Notes: a model not told the origin generated them from the sequence alone. DNA of 64,000 nt from Phycisphaerales bacterium UBA2421 (GCA_002343075.1 DDRH01000067.1:204162-268161); one strand, 5' to 3'. Positions 1 to 9,666 are shown, counted from the first letter of the stretch. Numbers and translations: made by a program.

Positions 1-1554
1 GATGATCAAGAGCGAGAAGAACAGGCTCGGACCCACTTCTTGCGCGGCTCGCAGAATGATTTCCGGCCGGGTTCGCGTCGATCCATGTTCGCGAGCCTCC
101 TCAAGGTGCTTGTGCGCGTTCTCGATCATGACAACGGCGGAGTCCACCATCACGCCGATCGCCAGTGCCAATCCTCCCAAGCTCATGATGTTGGCGTTGA
201 TCCCCAACAGGTTCATCACCAGAATCGACGCGAGCAGCCCAATCGGAAGGACCAGAATGGCGACTAGCGCGCTGCGGAAGTGAAAAAGAAAAGCGATGCA
301 GATTAGCGCGGTGACAATCAGACACTCAATGACGGCCCGCCGGAGCGTTCCGACAGCGCGATCGATCAAAGCGGAGCGATCGTAGGTCGTCTTAATGAAC
401 ACGCCGGGCGGCAATCCACCTTCAAGTTCGGCCAGCTTCACCTTGGCTCGCTCGATGACCGCGAACGCATTCTCGCCAAATCGCGATACGACGATGCCGC
501 CGACGGCTTCGCCGCGACCGTCGAGTTCACCGATGCCGCGGCGCATTTCCCCGCCGATTTGGATTGTCGCCACGTCGCGAAGCAGGATCGGTGTTCCTCG
601 CGCGCCAGCGCCGGCGGCCATGTCGCCATCGGTTCCTTGCGGCATTCCGACCACAATTTTGGCGATATCGTCGACCCCCTGAAGGTATCCGCGCGATCGC
701 ACCATCAACTCGTTTTCGGCCTGCTCGACGACGCTTCCGCCGACGTCGTTGTTACTGCGCTGGAGCGCCATCATGACTTCGGAAGTGCCTATCCCGAACG
801 CCTGAAGCTTTGCGGGGTCGAGAACGACCTGATACTGCTTCACGAAACCGCCGATGGCGACAACTTCGCTGACACCTTCCACACTTGTCAGCGGGAAGCG
901 CAGATACCAATCTTGCAGTGAACGCAAAGACGCCAGATCCTGCTGCGATGAGACCAGCGGCTTTCCGGTGAGCGGGCAACTGCCGGGCTTCTCAAACGCG
1001 CGGACGCGGCGGAGTTCGTCGCGTCGCTCGGTCGGAGCGGCGTCACGAGATGCGTACCATTTGTCGTTGGCGTCATCCCGCCAAAGCCCCTGAGGGTGAT
1101 CCGGGCTGTAGTAACCGGGATACAACACATATTGGAAGACCCAACCGAGGCCGGTTGCATCGGGTCCGAGTTTTGGCTGCACATTGGGCGGCAGGCGGTC
1201 CCTGGCGAAGTTCAGGTATTCCAGCACGCGGCTGCGCGCCCAGTAAATGTCAGTGCCGTCCTCAAAGATCACGTACACGAACGATTGCTCGAACATGCTG
1301 AACCCGCGCACGTCCTTAGCACCCGGCACGCCCAGCAGCGCGCTGGTAAGCGGGTAGGTCACTTGATCGTTGACCACCTGCGGGTTCTGGCCGGGAAACT
1401 CCGTAGTGATGATGACCTGAACGTCCGACAAATCCGGCAACGCATCCAACCGAATGTTGAACGACGCCCAGATTCCCAAAATTGTCAGGATTCCAGTCAG
1501 CAGCAGGACAAGAAACTTGTTCCGTACCGAAAGCTCGATAATGCGCGCGATCAT
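1..1554 (-). CDS. cusA: CusA-type heavy-metal RND efflux pump, 3' end beyond window
   Basis: Inner-membrane proton-driven pump of the HME-RND family, exporting monovalent copper or silver through the CusB/CusC-like partners encoded just upstream. The first 518 codons are present and the frame is open at the left edge. The N-terminus (ARIIELSVRNKFLVLLLTG) is the usual cytoplasmic start and first membrane helix, followed by RLDALPDLSDVQVIITTEFPG and, after the periplasmic domain, AIGVMVDSAVVMIENAHK, the helix carrying the proton-relay Asp. Between GLGWVFQY and LRSLQDWYL there is an insertion of about 60 residues, with a CPLTGKPL segment, that E. coli CusA lacks. The start ATG lies 7 bases after the stop of the adaptor gene, so the two are cotranscribed. 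The choice of Cu/Ag over Zn/Cd is inferred from the partners. Confidence 0.93.
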   Translation of the reverse strand, partial: MIARIIELSVRNKFLVLLLTGILTILGIWASFNIRLDALPDLSDVQVIITTEFPGQNPQVVNDQVTYPLTSALLGVPGAKDVRGFSMFEQSFVYVIFEDGTDIYWARSRVLEYLNFARDRLPPNVQPKLGPDATGLGWVFQYVLYPGYYSPDHPQGLWRDDANDKWYASRDAAPTERRDELRRVRAFEKPGSCPLTGKPLVSSQQDLASLRSLQDWYLRFPLTSVEGVSEVVAIGGFVKQYQVVLDPAKLQAFGIGTSEVMMALQRSNNDVGGSVVEQAENELMVRSRGYLQGVDDIAKIVVGMPQGTDGDMAAGAGARGTPILLRDVATIQIGGEMRRGIGELDGRGEAVGGIVVSRFGENAFAVIERAKVKLAELEGGLPPGVFIKTTYDRSALIDRAVGTLRRAVIECLIVTALICIAFLFHFRSALVAILVLPIGLLASILVMNLLGINANIMSLGGLALAIGVMVDSAVVMIENAHKHLEEAREHGSTRTRPEIILRAAQEVGPSLFFSLLII

Positions 1555-1561
1555 GTCCTAC

Positions 1562-3460
1562 TCACTTTACTTCGAGCCGTTCGATGACTTCGCCGCACCG
1601 TTTCATCTGCGTTGCGTAGTACGGATTCGCCAACTCCTCTTCGCGCTGCATCCAATGCGCGCCTTTGTCCTCGAACGCCATCGGACAGTGCATCACGTAG
1701 AGCAACGGATTCTGTGACAACTTGGCGCGACGAGCGAGTTCTATGGCGGCATCGCTTACCGCGACAAAGGCCTTGCGTTGCTCCGCGATCGGTTGATCCC
1801 TTAACTTCGCCGCAGCCTCGGCGAGCTTCTTGGGAAGCGCGGCCGCATCTCCAGTGGCGTGCTCTGAAGCCAAGGTTGCTGTTCGAATCAGAGCGTCGGC
1901 ATCGACTGGCGTTTCTGCTTCCTGGCGAGCACCGAGTTTTTGGGCCAGTGTCAGATATTCACGCACCATGTCATCGGCATGCGGTATCGCAATGCGCTCC
2001 ATTGCGGCAGGCTGACTCGCCGGCAGCGCCGAGTCAGTGTTAGCCCGCATTCCAGGCGTGGATTCGTGTCCGGAATGGCCTGGCAGGCCGCCGCTCAAGT
2101 GCTTGGCCACTGCTTCTTTCAAGCGGCTCTCGCTGTCGAGCAGGAACTGACCGCTGGTCACCACGGCGTCACCGTCGGCCAACCCGACCGCGACCTCAAC
2201 CGTGCCGTCCTGTCCGGGCAACCCTAGCGTCACATCTCTCGGCGCGAATCGACCTTCTCCAAGCGAAACGAATACGAGTTGGCGGCGACCGGAATCAATG
2301 ACAGCTTCATTGGGGATCACCAGTGCCTCGCGATACGCGTCGGCGAGAATCTCAACCGTTGCGTACATGCCTTGGCGCAGTGCGAGATCCTGATTCGCGA
2401 TTTCGATTCGAACGAGCGCGGTTCGAGTTTGCGCGTCGAGGTGCGGATGAACGAAGAGCACCTTGCCGGTATAGGTCTTGCCCGGTTGCGAAACGAGCCT
2501 CGCCCGCACAGGCTGCCCGTTGCTCACCAGCGACATCTGAGACTCTGGCACTTGCGCATCGATCCACATCAAGTGCCGGTTCGCGATGCGCATTACAAGA
2601 TCGCCGGCCTTTACGGCTGCACCTTCGTATACCATCTTCACGGTCAGGTGACCGTCTATCGGGGCGAGGATGGGCACGGTTGCCGGGGCAGTGTCCAGTC
2701 GCCCGAACGAGTCAATCTGTTCCGAAGTCAGTCCGAACTGCGCGAGCTTCCGCTGCGAAGTATCTACCAGGGTCTTCCCGCTCGAATTATCGATTACAGA
2801 CGCTGCCTGTCGCCGGGCGGCTATCAGCTCATCAATGGCGACGGTCAGCTCGGGGCTGTACAGGTCGAAAAGTGGTTGGTCTTTAGTGATTACCATGCCA
2901 TCAATGTTGGCATGCAGCTTCTCAATCCATCCGTTCACTCGTAAATTGATATCGCGGTGCAGCGGCTCGGGTTCCTCCAGGTAACCCACAACACGCACCG
3001 ATTGCATGATCGGGCCGCGCGTGACTTGGGCGACCCGCACACCCATATTCTGCACGACGACGGGATCGATGGTGATGACACCTCCCGCCGCGGCAGAGCC
3101 GTCTGCCTTGAGCGGCGTCAACTCCATGTGGCAGATCGGGCAAATGCCCGGATCGGGCTGAATGACCTGCGGGTGCATCGAGCACGTCCACAACTGTGCT
3201 GCGCCCGCGGCGGGTTGTGAAGACGCTCCGGCGACGGACGAGTGGGCGGATGATGCCGGTGACTTGCTGCCAGGCCCGCTGGCGAACTGGCGACCCGCCA
3301 CGAACGCCACGATCGCAACCACGCCAACGAGTACCGCGGTCCAGGCAATCTTTTTGGGTCGGGCAAACCGTCGCTCTGCTTCGGCTGCGGCACTGTCCAT
3401 CCCCTGAACCTGATGGGCGTTCGTGGATGGCTGTGTAGATGATGGTGTGATGACGTTCAT
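1562..3460 (-). CDS. cusB: CusB-type periplasmic adaptor with N- and C-terminal metal-binding domains
   Basis: Membrane-fusion protein joining the CusA-like pump to the outer-membrane channel; it also binds metal. The start at 3460 (MNVITP) was chosen because GGAG sits six bases before it and earlier codons would overlap the upstream gene. Order of parts in 632 residues: a membrane anchor near 30-50, a heavy-metal-binding YHS-like module (LWTCSMHPQV...CPICHMELTPL), the barrel-sandwich/hairpin adaptor core (INLRVNGWIEKL, LVIPNEAVIDSG), and a DUF3347-like C-terminal domain ending in HCPMAF...GAHWMQ...NPYYATQMKRCG, typical of CusB proteins with an extra copper site. It lies between cusC-like and cusA-like genes on the same strand. 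The combination points to Cu(I)/Ag(I) rather than Zn/Co/Cd. Confidence 0.93.
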   Translation of the reverse strand: MNVITPSSTQPSTNAHQVQGMDSAAAEAERRFARPKKIAWTAVLVGVVAIVAFVAGRQFASGPGSKSPASSAHSSVAGASSQPAAGAAQLWTCSMHPQVIQPDPGICPICHMELTPLKADGSAAAGGVITIDPVVVQNMGVRVAQVTRGPIMQSVRVVGYLEEPEPLHRDINLRVNGWIEKLHANIDGMVITKDQPLFDLYSPELTVAIDELIAARRQAASVIDNSSGKTLVDTSQRKLAQFGLTSEQIDSFGRLDTAPATVPILAPIDGHLTVKMVYEGAAVKAGDLVMRIANRHLMWIDAQVPESQMSLVSNGQPVRARLVSQPGKTYTGKVLFVHPHLDAQTRTALVRIEIANQDLALRQGMYATVEILADAYREALVIPNEAVIDSGRRQLVFVSLGEGRFAPRDVTLGLPGQDGTVEVAVGLADGDAVVTSGQFLLDSESRLKEAVAKHLSGGLPGHSGHESTPGMRANTDSALPASQPAAMERIAIPHADDMVREYLTLAQKLGARQEAETPVDADALIRTATLASEHATGDAAALPKKLAEAAAKLRDQPIAEQRKAFVAVSDAAIELARRAKLSQNPLLYVMHCPMAFEDKGAHWMQREEELANPYYATQMKRCGEVIERLEVK

Positions 3461-3482
3461 AAACAACTCCGGAAAATCGGTC

Positions 3483-4847
3483 TCATTCTTCACTTCGAAC
3501 AGTTTCGACATCCATGCCCGCGAGCGCTTCGAGTTCTGCGAGCATACGCTCACGAATGGTTCTGGCCTCGGCTGCCAGCAACCGAACGTCCAGAAGCGTC
3601 CGCTGGGTATCGATCACATCGAGGTAAGTGGCGGTACCCGCGCCATAGCCACGTCGCGTCAACTCAACGGTCTGCTGAGCCGATGGCAGCACTTCGGACT
3701 CAAAGGCTGCGGCACGGCGTTCTGCGTCACGTAGGGCGATCAGCGTGGCCGCGAACTTCCCCGCGCGATCAAACTGAGTCTGCCGCGAGAGGGCTTCCAC
3801 GCGTCGAAGGTCTGCGCGAGCTTCGGCGATCATCCCCCGAATTCGCGGTAGTTGAGTCGGCAGTGTGATTGCCGCGCCCAGCGACTGACTGACGGAGCCG
3901 GTGAACGCGGCCATCGGATTGATCTCGGGAAGGTACTCAAGTCGAGCGCGTTGGATCGCGGCCTCGCGGGCCTTGGCCTCGAAGCCAAGCGCTGCAAGCT
4001 CTGGGTTGTTGCTGACGCCAGCAGCGGCGAGTGCTTCGTCGCTGGCGCCGATCGGGCGCGGCACGGGCAATGTGGGCGGTGGTGGCAGCGCTTCGTTCGG
4101 ATCTCGCTGCAGCAAAGCATTCAGCGTCGTGCGCTGCTGGTCCAACGAAGCCTTCGCCGTAGCCAACTCGTTCGCGGCAAGTCGAAGCTGGACGTTCGCC
4201 CGCAACTGGTCCTGCTGCGGGCCACCCGCGCGAACTCGACTAGCGGCGGTATCGCTGACAAGCTGTAACAGACTGAGGTTCTGTTCCTGAATACGCAGGC
4301 GCTCCGCTTGGAGCGCATAGTCAGCCCAGGCTTGAAGCACTCGCATCTGAAGGTCGAATTTCGCCGCGCGAAATCGCTCTCCCGCCGCTTGCGCATCACG
4401 CCACGCGACCGAGGCATTGGCATATGTCTTGTTCGGCAATGCCGAAGCGTCCATGAGACCAGCCGAAAACGTCATTCGATCGAACGTCTTCATTCGCTCG
4501 GCGGAGAACATGTAATCAAAGCCAAGTTCGACATTCTCTGTCGGCCATGTGCCCGCTTGGTCGATTCGTTCAACCGCCATCGCCCACTCGTGGAATGATG
4601 CTTCCAACTCTCCGTTGGCGATGAACGCGCGATGCAAAACGTCGCGCCAAGTCGGGGCAGGTGGAAGCTGAGGTGCGTTAGGGCGGGTCGTGGGAATGTG
4701 GCGTTTGGTCACGTAACCGAGCGCCCGACCCGCGGCATCAAGGCGGTACGATTCACGATCAGCTTCCGCCGGTTTGATCACACAACCAGAAATCGCAAGC
4801 ATCAGCGTGACCATTACCAGGCGCACCATCGTGACGATCCATTCCAA
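3483..4847 (-). CDS. cusC: TolC-family outer-membrane channel lipoprotein (CusC-like)
   Basis: Outer-membrane factor of the tripartite metal pump. The protein begins with a lipoprotein signal ending in LMLAISGC, so Cys is probably the acylated residue. Starting at the second Met (4829, MVRLVMV) would give a more canonical 16-residue signal; the longer start is kept because neither site has a strong ribosome-binding site. The body has the two alpha-helical hairpin repeats of TolC-type proteins, rich in Ala/Arg/Glu/Gln (RFRAAKFDLQMRVLQAWADY near 150; a second repeat near 340-370), with the signature RRGYGAGTATYLDVIDTQRT near the C-terminus. First gene of the cusC-cusB-cusA run, 22 bases before cusB. 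Length (454) is normal for the family. Confidence 0.9.
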   Translation of the reverse strand: MEWIVTMVRLVMVTLMLAISGCVIKPAEADRESYRLDAAGRALGYVTKRHIPTTRPNAPQLPPAPTWRDVLHRAFIANGELEASFHEWAMAVERIDQAGTWPTENVELGFDYMFSAERMKTFDRMTFSAGLMDASALPNKTYANASVAWRDAQAAGERFRAAKFDLQMRVLQAWADYALQAERLRIQEQNLSLLQLVSDTAASRVRAGGPQQDQLRANVQLRLAANELATAKASLDQQRTTLNALLQRDPNEALPPPPTLPVPRPIGASDEALAAAGVSNNPELAALGFEAKAREAAIQRARLEYLPEINPMAAFTGSVSQSLGAAITLPTQLPRIRGMIAEARADLRRVEALSRQTQFDRAGKFAATLIALRDAERRAAAFESEVLPSAQQTVELTRRGYGAGTATYLDVIDTQRTLLDVRLLAAEARTIRERMLAELEALAGMDVETVRSEE

Positions 4848-4975
4848 TAGCTGTAGCTCAAGTCCGGCCGGGGGGACACCCTCGGCACGCTAACCTCAGA
4901 ACGAGGCGCACCACGCGAAAAGTTCCATACTGCTGAAAAAAGTGCTGGCGCCGAAGAAATGGAACGGCGGGTAGT

Positions 4976-5656
4976 TCAATCCCTGATGGTTCTCGCGATT
5001 TCAGACAATCGCTCAACGGACAACTTGCCCATCAGGCACATCCAGGTGCCGCCGCGCTCGGACATGACCATATTCACGCCGTCGGCGGAACCGACGACGA
5101 AGCTCTGACCATCAATGACCTTCGTCTCGCCGTGGGGCGAGCGAACGTCGCGCGATGAAGCGAACGCTAGCGTCACCGGCTGCTCTTCAACGAGAAACGT
5201 CACGCAGGCCATCTGCTTACGGCCGATCTCGTGTACGCAGCAGTGCATCAGCTGGAGATCCTGCACCTCGGGAACAACCGGAGCGTCGGGCCACTTCCGC
5301 CGCAAGACCTCACGCGCCTCGTTGGCGGTGCTAACGGTCGTCGGATGGTTCTTGCGATCCACGGCGCTGTTGTAGATGTCGGCCATACGCTGCGGCGTGG
5401 CAAGCGCGGGCGACGAACTGCTTAAGAGGACAACCGCCGCCAACAAAGCTCCGACAACGAGGCTGGCCGCGACAGCTCGCAAAGGGGAAACAAAGGGCCA
5501 CAGAAGCACGTGAGGCCGTGAACTGTCAGTTGACGGCGGTAGTGCGGCTTTTAGCCGCGCATCAAATGTCGAGAGGTCAACGGGGCGCGACCGGAGCTTC
5601 GCCAGCCGCTTGCTTATGGCTTGCGTCACCTCATCTGAATGGTCTTGCTCGCTCAT
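4976..5656 (-). CDS. Membrane anti-sigma factor with Cys/His/Met-rich outer domain
   Basis: Probable anti-sigma factor for the ECF sigma gene that ends 15 bases upstream. Residues 1-55 are a cytoplasmic, charged sigma-binding segment without the HxxxCxxC zinc motif; 59-79 is one membrane helix (AVAASLVVGALLAAVVLLSS); 80-226 lies outside. The outer domain carries possible soft-metal ligands: H138, C139, C140, H142, C151, then M196, M198, M206, C207 and M209. The arrangement recalls CnrY/CnrX-CnrH of Cupriavidus, where a membrane anti-sigma factor and a periplasmic metal sensor hold an ECF factor; here both jobs could be in one protein. The sigma-binding role follows from position and topology; metal sensing is inference. 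Confidence 0.72.
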   Translation of the reverse strand: MSEQDHSDEVTQAISKRLAKLRSRPVDLSTFDARLKAALPPSTDSSRPHVLLWPFVSPLRAVAASLVVGALLAAVVLLSSSSPALATPQRMADIYNSAVDRKNHPTTVSTANEAREVLRRKWPDAPVVPEVQDLQLMHCCVHEIGRKQMACVTFLVEEQPVTLAFASSRDVRSPHGETKVIDGQSFVVGSADGVNMVMSERGGTWMCLMGKLSVERLSEIARTIRD

Positions 5657-5671
5657 AGTTCCTCCGGCCTT

Positions 5672-6238
5672 CTACCGGATCAGTCGCATTTGTTTCGCCC
5701 GGCTTTCAAGCCGATCGCGCAGAATCAGTCGACCTCGATGGGCACGCGACTTAATCGTGCCGATTGGGACCTGAAGGATCTGCGCTGCATCAGCGTGATC
5801 AAGCCCTTCGACGTCAATCAACAGCAACGTCCAGCGCATGTCTTCCGAAAGCTCCTGTAATGCATCAATGACTTCGGCATCCGAGAACTGCTCCAGAATC
5901 AAATCTGGATCTGTCGACGGCGCATACTGGTGCGGTTCACTGCTCTCTTGCACCGCGTCGGCTGCGACCACCGCCTCCAGGCTCACCGTCGCGCGAACTG
6001 CGTTTGACCGCAGTCGATCGACGCGCGAGTTCCGAAGTATCGTCAGCAGCCACGCTCGCGCGTCCGTTCCGGCCTCGAACCGATCTACCGCACGGAAGGC
6101 CTTCAACATGGTCTCCTGCGCAAGATCGTCAGCCTCCGCTTGATGCCGCATGAGAACGCGAGCCGTGCGGACCACCACATCGCGATGGGGCCAGAACAGC
6201 TCCATAAACCTCGATGTGGCGTTGTCGGCGTAACGCAA
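5672..6238 (-). CDS. ECF-type RNA polymerase sigma factor
   Basis: Group 4 sigma-70 factor, 188 residues. Region 2 is visible at 30-65 (ADDLAQETMLKAFRAVDRF, then RAWLLTILRNSRVDRLR) and region 4 at 120-175 (VIDALQELSEDMRWTLLLID, then the helix-turn-helix GLDHADAAQILQVPIGTIKS). The linker between them is longer than usual (about 75-110). It is followed at once by the membrane anti-sigma gene and then by the CusCBA-like genes on the same strand, and diverges from the small lipoprotein and copper ATPase genes. It is the only transcriptional regulator visible in the metal region, with no MerR-, ArsR- or CopY-type repressor nearby, so it is the best candidate for controlling metal induction; that link is inferred. 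Confidence 0.88.
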   Translation of the reverse strand: MRYADNATSRFMELFWPHRDVVVRTARVLMRHQAEADDLAQETMLKAFRAVDRFEAGTDARAWLLTILRNSRVDRLRSNAVRATVSLEAVVAADAVQESSEPHQYAPSTDPDLILEQFSDAEVIDALQELSEDMRWTLLLIDVEGLDHADAAQILQVPIGTIKSRAHRGRLILRDRLESRAKQMRLIR

Positions 6239-6583
6239 TGGCTGGGCACTTTCGACCTCTCAAGCCACTGAACGGATCAGGGGCTCGAAAAGGTTCAATC
6301 TGAATAATCCCGAAAAATGGAACCTGGGAACAGGCCCGTTTCGTTCAAGAGAATACAACGCCCGAATGGCTTTTGCGATTTTCGGCCGGCGGGCTCAATG
6401 TTACCGGAGGCGACATGACCTGAAGAACAATCACGTTTCAGGCGATACCGGATGGTGTCGCGGTTGTTCTTAGCGGTTATCAGTCAACCAGCGGTGCTCG
6501 GGCAGCCATCGATGTCCATATGACGGCTTACAAGTTCTCTTAGAATCAGACCAACCGCTTTTCTCCTCAGAAAGGAACGTCTC
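6239..6583. other. Divergent intergenic region between sigma factor and Cys-rich lipoprotein
   Basis: About 345 bases with no convincing reading frame. It must hold the promoters of the leftward sigma operon and the rightward lipoprotein gene. A GGAACC element, the usual -35 core of ECF promoters, lies on the plus strand at 6320-6325, but no matching -10 element stands out. A long hairpin at 6423-6471 is listed separately. Confidence 0.5.
6423..6471 (+). other. Two-tier inverted repeat upstream of lipoprotein gene
   Basis: AAGAACAA (6423-6430) pairs exactly with TTGTTCTT (6464-6471). Inside it GCGATACC (6442-6449) pairs with GGTGTCGC (6454-6461), with one G-T pair and a four-base loop. It has no T-run and is about 110 bases before the lipoprotein start, so it may be a structured leader or an operator. 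Function unknown. Confidence 0.4.
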
Positions 6584-6898
6584 ATGTTTCGAACCACGAT
6601 TCTCTCCACGACGCTCACAACCGCGGCAATGCTTCTGGCAGCGGGTTGCCAGGCCAATAAGCCGGCCACGGCGTCCAGTGACATGACCCAAGACGCAGTC
6701 ATGTGCGCCAAGTGTGAAACCACCTGGGTCAAGCTGCCCATCAAGCAAAAGGGCCGCGTTGTGGCTTATTCCTCGCGCAAGAGCATGACCTGCCCGGACT
6801 GCAAGGGCATGGCCGAGAACTTTTTTGCTACTGGAAAACTCGAACACACCTGCCCCACGTGTGGCCCGAACGCATTGGAGGTTTGCAAATCGCATTGA
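6584..6898 (+). CDS. Small Cys-rich lipoprotein, probable periplasmic metal binder
   Basis: A 104-residue protein of no family I recognise. The signal peptide ends in MLLAAGC, giving a lipidated Cys22. The mature part has paired metal-ligand-like residues at regular steps: C41-x2-C44, C70-x2-C73, C90-x2-C93 (with H88) and C101 with a terminal H104, between Lys-rich linkers. This looks like two small treble-clef or rubredoxin-like sites. A clear AGAAAGGA ribosome-binding site precedes the ATG. It stands alone on the plus strand between the sigma factor promoter region and the copper ATPase, so a role in scavenging copper or another thiophilic metal in the envelope is likely but not shown. Confidence 0.75.
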   Translation: MFRTTILSTTLTTAAMLLAAGCQANKPATASSDMTQDAVMCAKCETTWVKLPIKQKGRVVAYSSRKSMTCPDCKGMAENFFATGKLEHTCPTCGPNALEVCKSH

Positions 6899-7131
6899 TG
6901 GATCATTAAGAAGAGTAAGGTTCCCGACGCAGCGGCGCGAGAGCACACCTTCTGTCGCTCCACGTGCTGTCCTCAGGCTAGCCTCAGGTGCGGTGACGAG
7001 TGTCGGACGTTGGCGGCGGCGAACGCCTGAAATTCTTCGAACGCTCCCCCGCTCGACGGGAAACCACCGGGTCGGCAGTGGTGTGTCGTAAACGTGGTCG
7101 CACCAGGCCGTGACTACCGAGATTCGTCATC

Positions 7132-9666
7132 ATGACCCACACCTACTTCATCCATGGAATGCATTGTGAGAGTTGCGTAGGACGCGTCAGGTCGGCGCTG
7201 CAATCCATCGCGGGCGTTTCAGCGGCAATTGTGTCGTTGAACCCGCCGCGTGCAAAGATCGAAATGACCCGACACATCCCGACAGCCGAACTGAACTCGG
7301 CCGTTCGCAGCGCGGGCGACTACACGCTGGCGGAATCTGCTGACGCAGCATCATGCAAGCCGGCATCGCTGGCGGCCACCGAAGCATCCGCGGGCGCGCT
7401 ACACGCCAAATCTCAGTCCTCGAAGACTGCGGACGATCAACACACCTACACATGTCCGATGCACCCCGAGGTCCGGAAGATCGGCCCGGGCTCGTGTCCC
7501 AAATGCGGAATGGCATTGGAGCCGGTAGAGGTGACGGCACCAACGATTAAAACACAATTCGTCTGCCCCATGCACGCGCAGATCGTCCGCGACGAGCCGG
7601 GCAACTGCCCCATCTGTGGCATGGCGTTGGAACCGCGCACCATTACAGCCGAGCACGAGGCCGACCCCGAATTAACCGACATGACCCGGCGGTTTTGGGT
7701 CTCCGTCATATTCGCTATGCCCGTCCTGGTGTTGGCGATGGGCCACCTCATCCCCGGCAATCCTTTCACGCATCTGGCATCCGCGCGCGTGATGAGCTGG
7801 GCCGAGTTCATCCTTTCGACTCCTGTTGTGCTTTGGGCGGGTTGGCCGCTTTTCGTCCGCGGCTGGCAGTCGCTGGTCAACCGCAATCTCAACATGTTCA
7901 CGCTCATCGCGATGGGCGTGGGCGTGGCTTATCTCTACAGCATCGTGGCCACCATCGTGCCTGGTGTTTTCCCCGCATCGTTCCGCGATTCCAGTGGGAA
8001 CGTGGGCCTGTACTTCGAAGCCGCTGCACTCATCACTGCACTCGTTTTGCTCGGCCAGGTTCTCGAACTTCGCGCCCGCAGCCAGACCAGCGGCGCGATC
8101 CGGGCGCTTCTCGGCCTGGCACCAAAGACAGCGCGGCTCGTGCATGATGACGGCGCGGAGGCGGACTTGCCGCTGGAGCAAGTTGCAGTCGGTCAACGGC
8201 TGCGCGTGCGTCCAGGCGAGAAAGTTCCAGTGGACGGGACCATCCTCGACGGCAACAGCGCAATTGATGAATCGATGATGACCGGCGAGCCGATCCCAGT
8301 GGAGAAAAACACCGGAGACAAGGTGACCGGCGGCACAGTAAACGGTACGGGCAGCTTCATCATGCACGCTGAGCGGGTCGGCCGCGATACGCTGCTTGCG
8401 CAGATCGTGCAGATGGTCAGCGAAGCCCAGCGCAGCCGAGCTCCCATTCAGCGATTGGTTGATGTGGTCTCAGCTTGGTTCGTGCCAGCCGTAATCGTTG
8501 TCGCCGCGCTGACGTTCATTGCCTGGGCAATCCTTGGCCCAACACCCGCTTTGGCCTATGCCGTGGTGAACGCGGTCGCCGTCCTCATTATCGCATGTCC
8601 GTGCGCGCTCGGTCTGGCGACGCCGATGTCGATTATGGTAGGCGTCGGTCGCGGGGCCGGCGTCGGAGTGCTCATCAAGAATGCCGAGGCGCTGGAAGTA
8701 ATGGAGAAGGTGGACACGCTCATCGTTGATAAGACCGGCACTCTCACCGAAGGCAAACCAAAGCTTGTTTCAGTCATCGCCCTCCCTGGGCATGATGAAT
8801 CGTCATTGCTACGTTTGGCGGCGAGCGTGGAACGCGGCAGTGAGCATCCTTTAGCCGCCGCAATTGTTGCGGGCGCTCAAGCGCGGAAACTCGAACTGAC
8901 GGACACGAAACAATTTCAATCGCTCACGGGTCGGGGGATCACGGGGACCGTTGATGGACACGCCGTCGCCCTGGGAAACAAGAAACTACTCGAAGAGATC
9001 GGCGTCGATGCGGGCGGGTTGGCCCAACATGCAGAACGTCTGCGCGGCGAAGGTCAGACTGTAATGTTCGTCGCCGTAGACGGTAAACCGGCGGGCCTGA
9101 TCGGCGTGGCCGACCCAATCAAGGCATCTACGCCGGACGCGATCGCCAAGCTGCACGAAAGTGGAGTGCGAGTGGTCATGCTGACCGGCGACAGCCGAAC
9201 GACGGCCCAAGCCGTCGCCCAGCAGCTCGGCATCGATCAAGTTGAAGCGGAGGTTCTGCCGGATCAGAAGAGTCAGTACGTCAAGCGGTTGCAGGACGAG
9301 GGCCGCGTGGTCGCGATGGCAGGCGACGGCGTGAACGATGCACCAGCACTGGCGCAAGCCCATGTCGGGATTGCGATGGGAACGGGGACCGACGTGGCGA
9401 TGCAGAGCGCGGGAGTGACGCTCGTGAAGGGCGACTTGCTTGGCATCGCTCGCGCCCGCACACTCAGTCGCGCGACCATGCGAAACATCCGCCAGAACCT
9501 GTTCTTTGCATTTATCTACAACGCGCTCGGGGTTCCGGTCGCTGCCGGAGTTCTGTACCCGTTGTTCGGCATCCTGCTTAGCCCCATCATCGCCGCAGCA
9601 GCGATGAGTCTCAGTTCAGTATCAGTGATTGGAAATTCGCTACGTCTGCGGCGAGTGTTGCTTTGA
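7132..9666 (+). CDS. copA: Copper-exporting P1B-type ATPase (CopA/SilP-like)
   Basis: ATP-driven export of Cu(I) or Ag(I) across the inner membrane. Domains in order: an N-terminal HMA domain with GMHCESC (C12, C15); two tandem heavy-metal-binding YHS-like modules at about 106-131 (CPMHPEV...[10 protein letters not shown]) and 144-168 (CPMHAQI...[10 protein letters not shown]); membrane helices; the CPC motif at 489-491 ([13 protein letters not shown]); the phosphorylated D533 in [10 protein letters not shown]; the nucleotide domain with the HP signature ([10 protein letters not shown]); and [13 protein letters not shown]. This layout, one HMA plus two such modules, resembles SilP/CopA variants of resistance islands. 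844 residues is full length. No strong Shine-Dalgarno site precedes the ATG at 7132. It works beside the CusCBA system, which would take the metal on across the outer membrane. Confidence 0.95.
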   Translation: MTHTYFIHGMHCESCVGRVRSALQSIAGVSAAIVSLNPPRAKIEMTRHIPTAELNSAVRSAGDYTLAESADAASCKPASLAATEASAGALHAKSQSSKTADDQHTYTCPMHPEVRKIGPGSCPKCGMALEPVEVTAPTIKTQFVCPMHAQIVRDEPGNCPICGMALEPRTITAEHEADPELTDMTRRFWVSVIFAMPVLVLAMGHLIPGNPFTHLASARVMSWAEFILSTPVVLWAGWPLFVRGWQSLVNRNLNMFTLIAMGVGVAYLYSIVATIVPGVFPASFRDSSGNVGLYFEAAALITALVLLGQVLELRARSQTSGAIRALLGLAPKTARLVHDDGAEADLPLEQVAVGQRLRVRPGEKVPVDGTILDGNSAIDESMMTGEPIPVEKNTGDKVTGGTVNGTGSFIMHAERVGRDTLLAQIVQMVSEAQRSRAPIQRLVDVVSAWFVPAVIVVAALTFIAWAILGPTPALAYAVVNAVAVLIIACPCALGLATPMSIMVGVGRGAGVGVLIKNAEALEVMEKVDTLIVDKTGTLTEGKPKLVSVIALPGHDESSLLRLAASVERGSEHPLAAAIVAGAQARKLELTDTKQFQSLTGRGITGTVDGHAVALGNKKLLEEIGVDAGGLAQHAERLRGEGQTVMFVAVDGKPAGLIGVADPIKASTPDAIAKLHESGVRVVMLTGDSRTTAQAVAQQLGIDQVEAEVLPDQKSQYVKRLQDEGRVVAMAGDGVNDAPALAQAHVGIAMGTGTDVAMQSAGVTLVKGDLLGIARARTLSRATMRNIRQNLFFAFIYNALGVPVAAGVLYPLFGILLSPIIAAAAMSLSSVSVIGNSLRLRRVLL

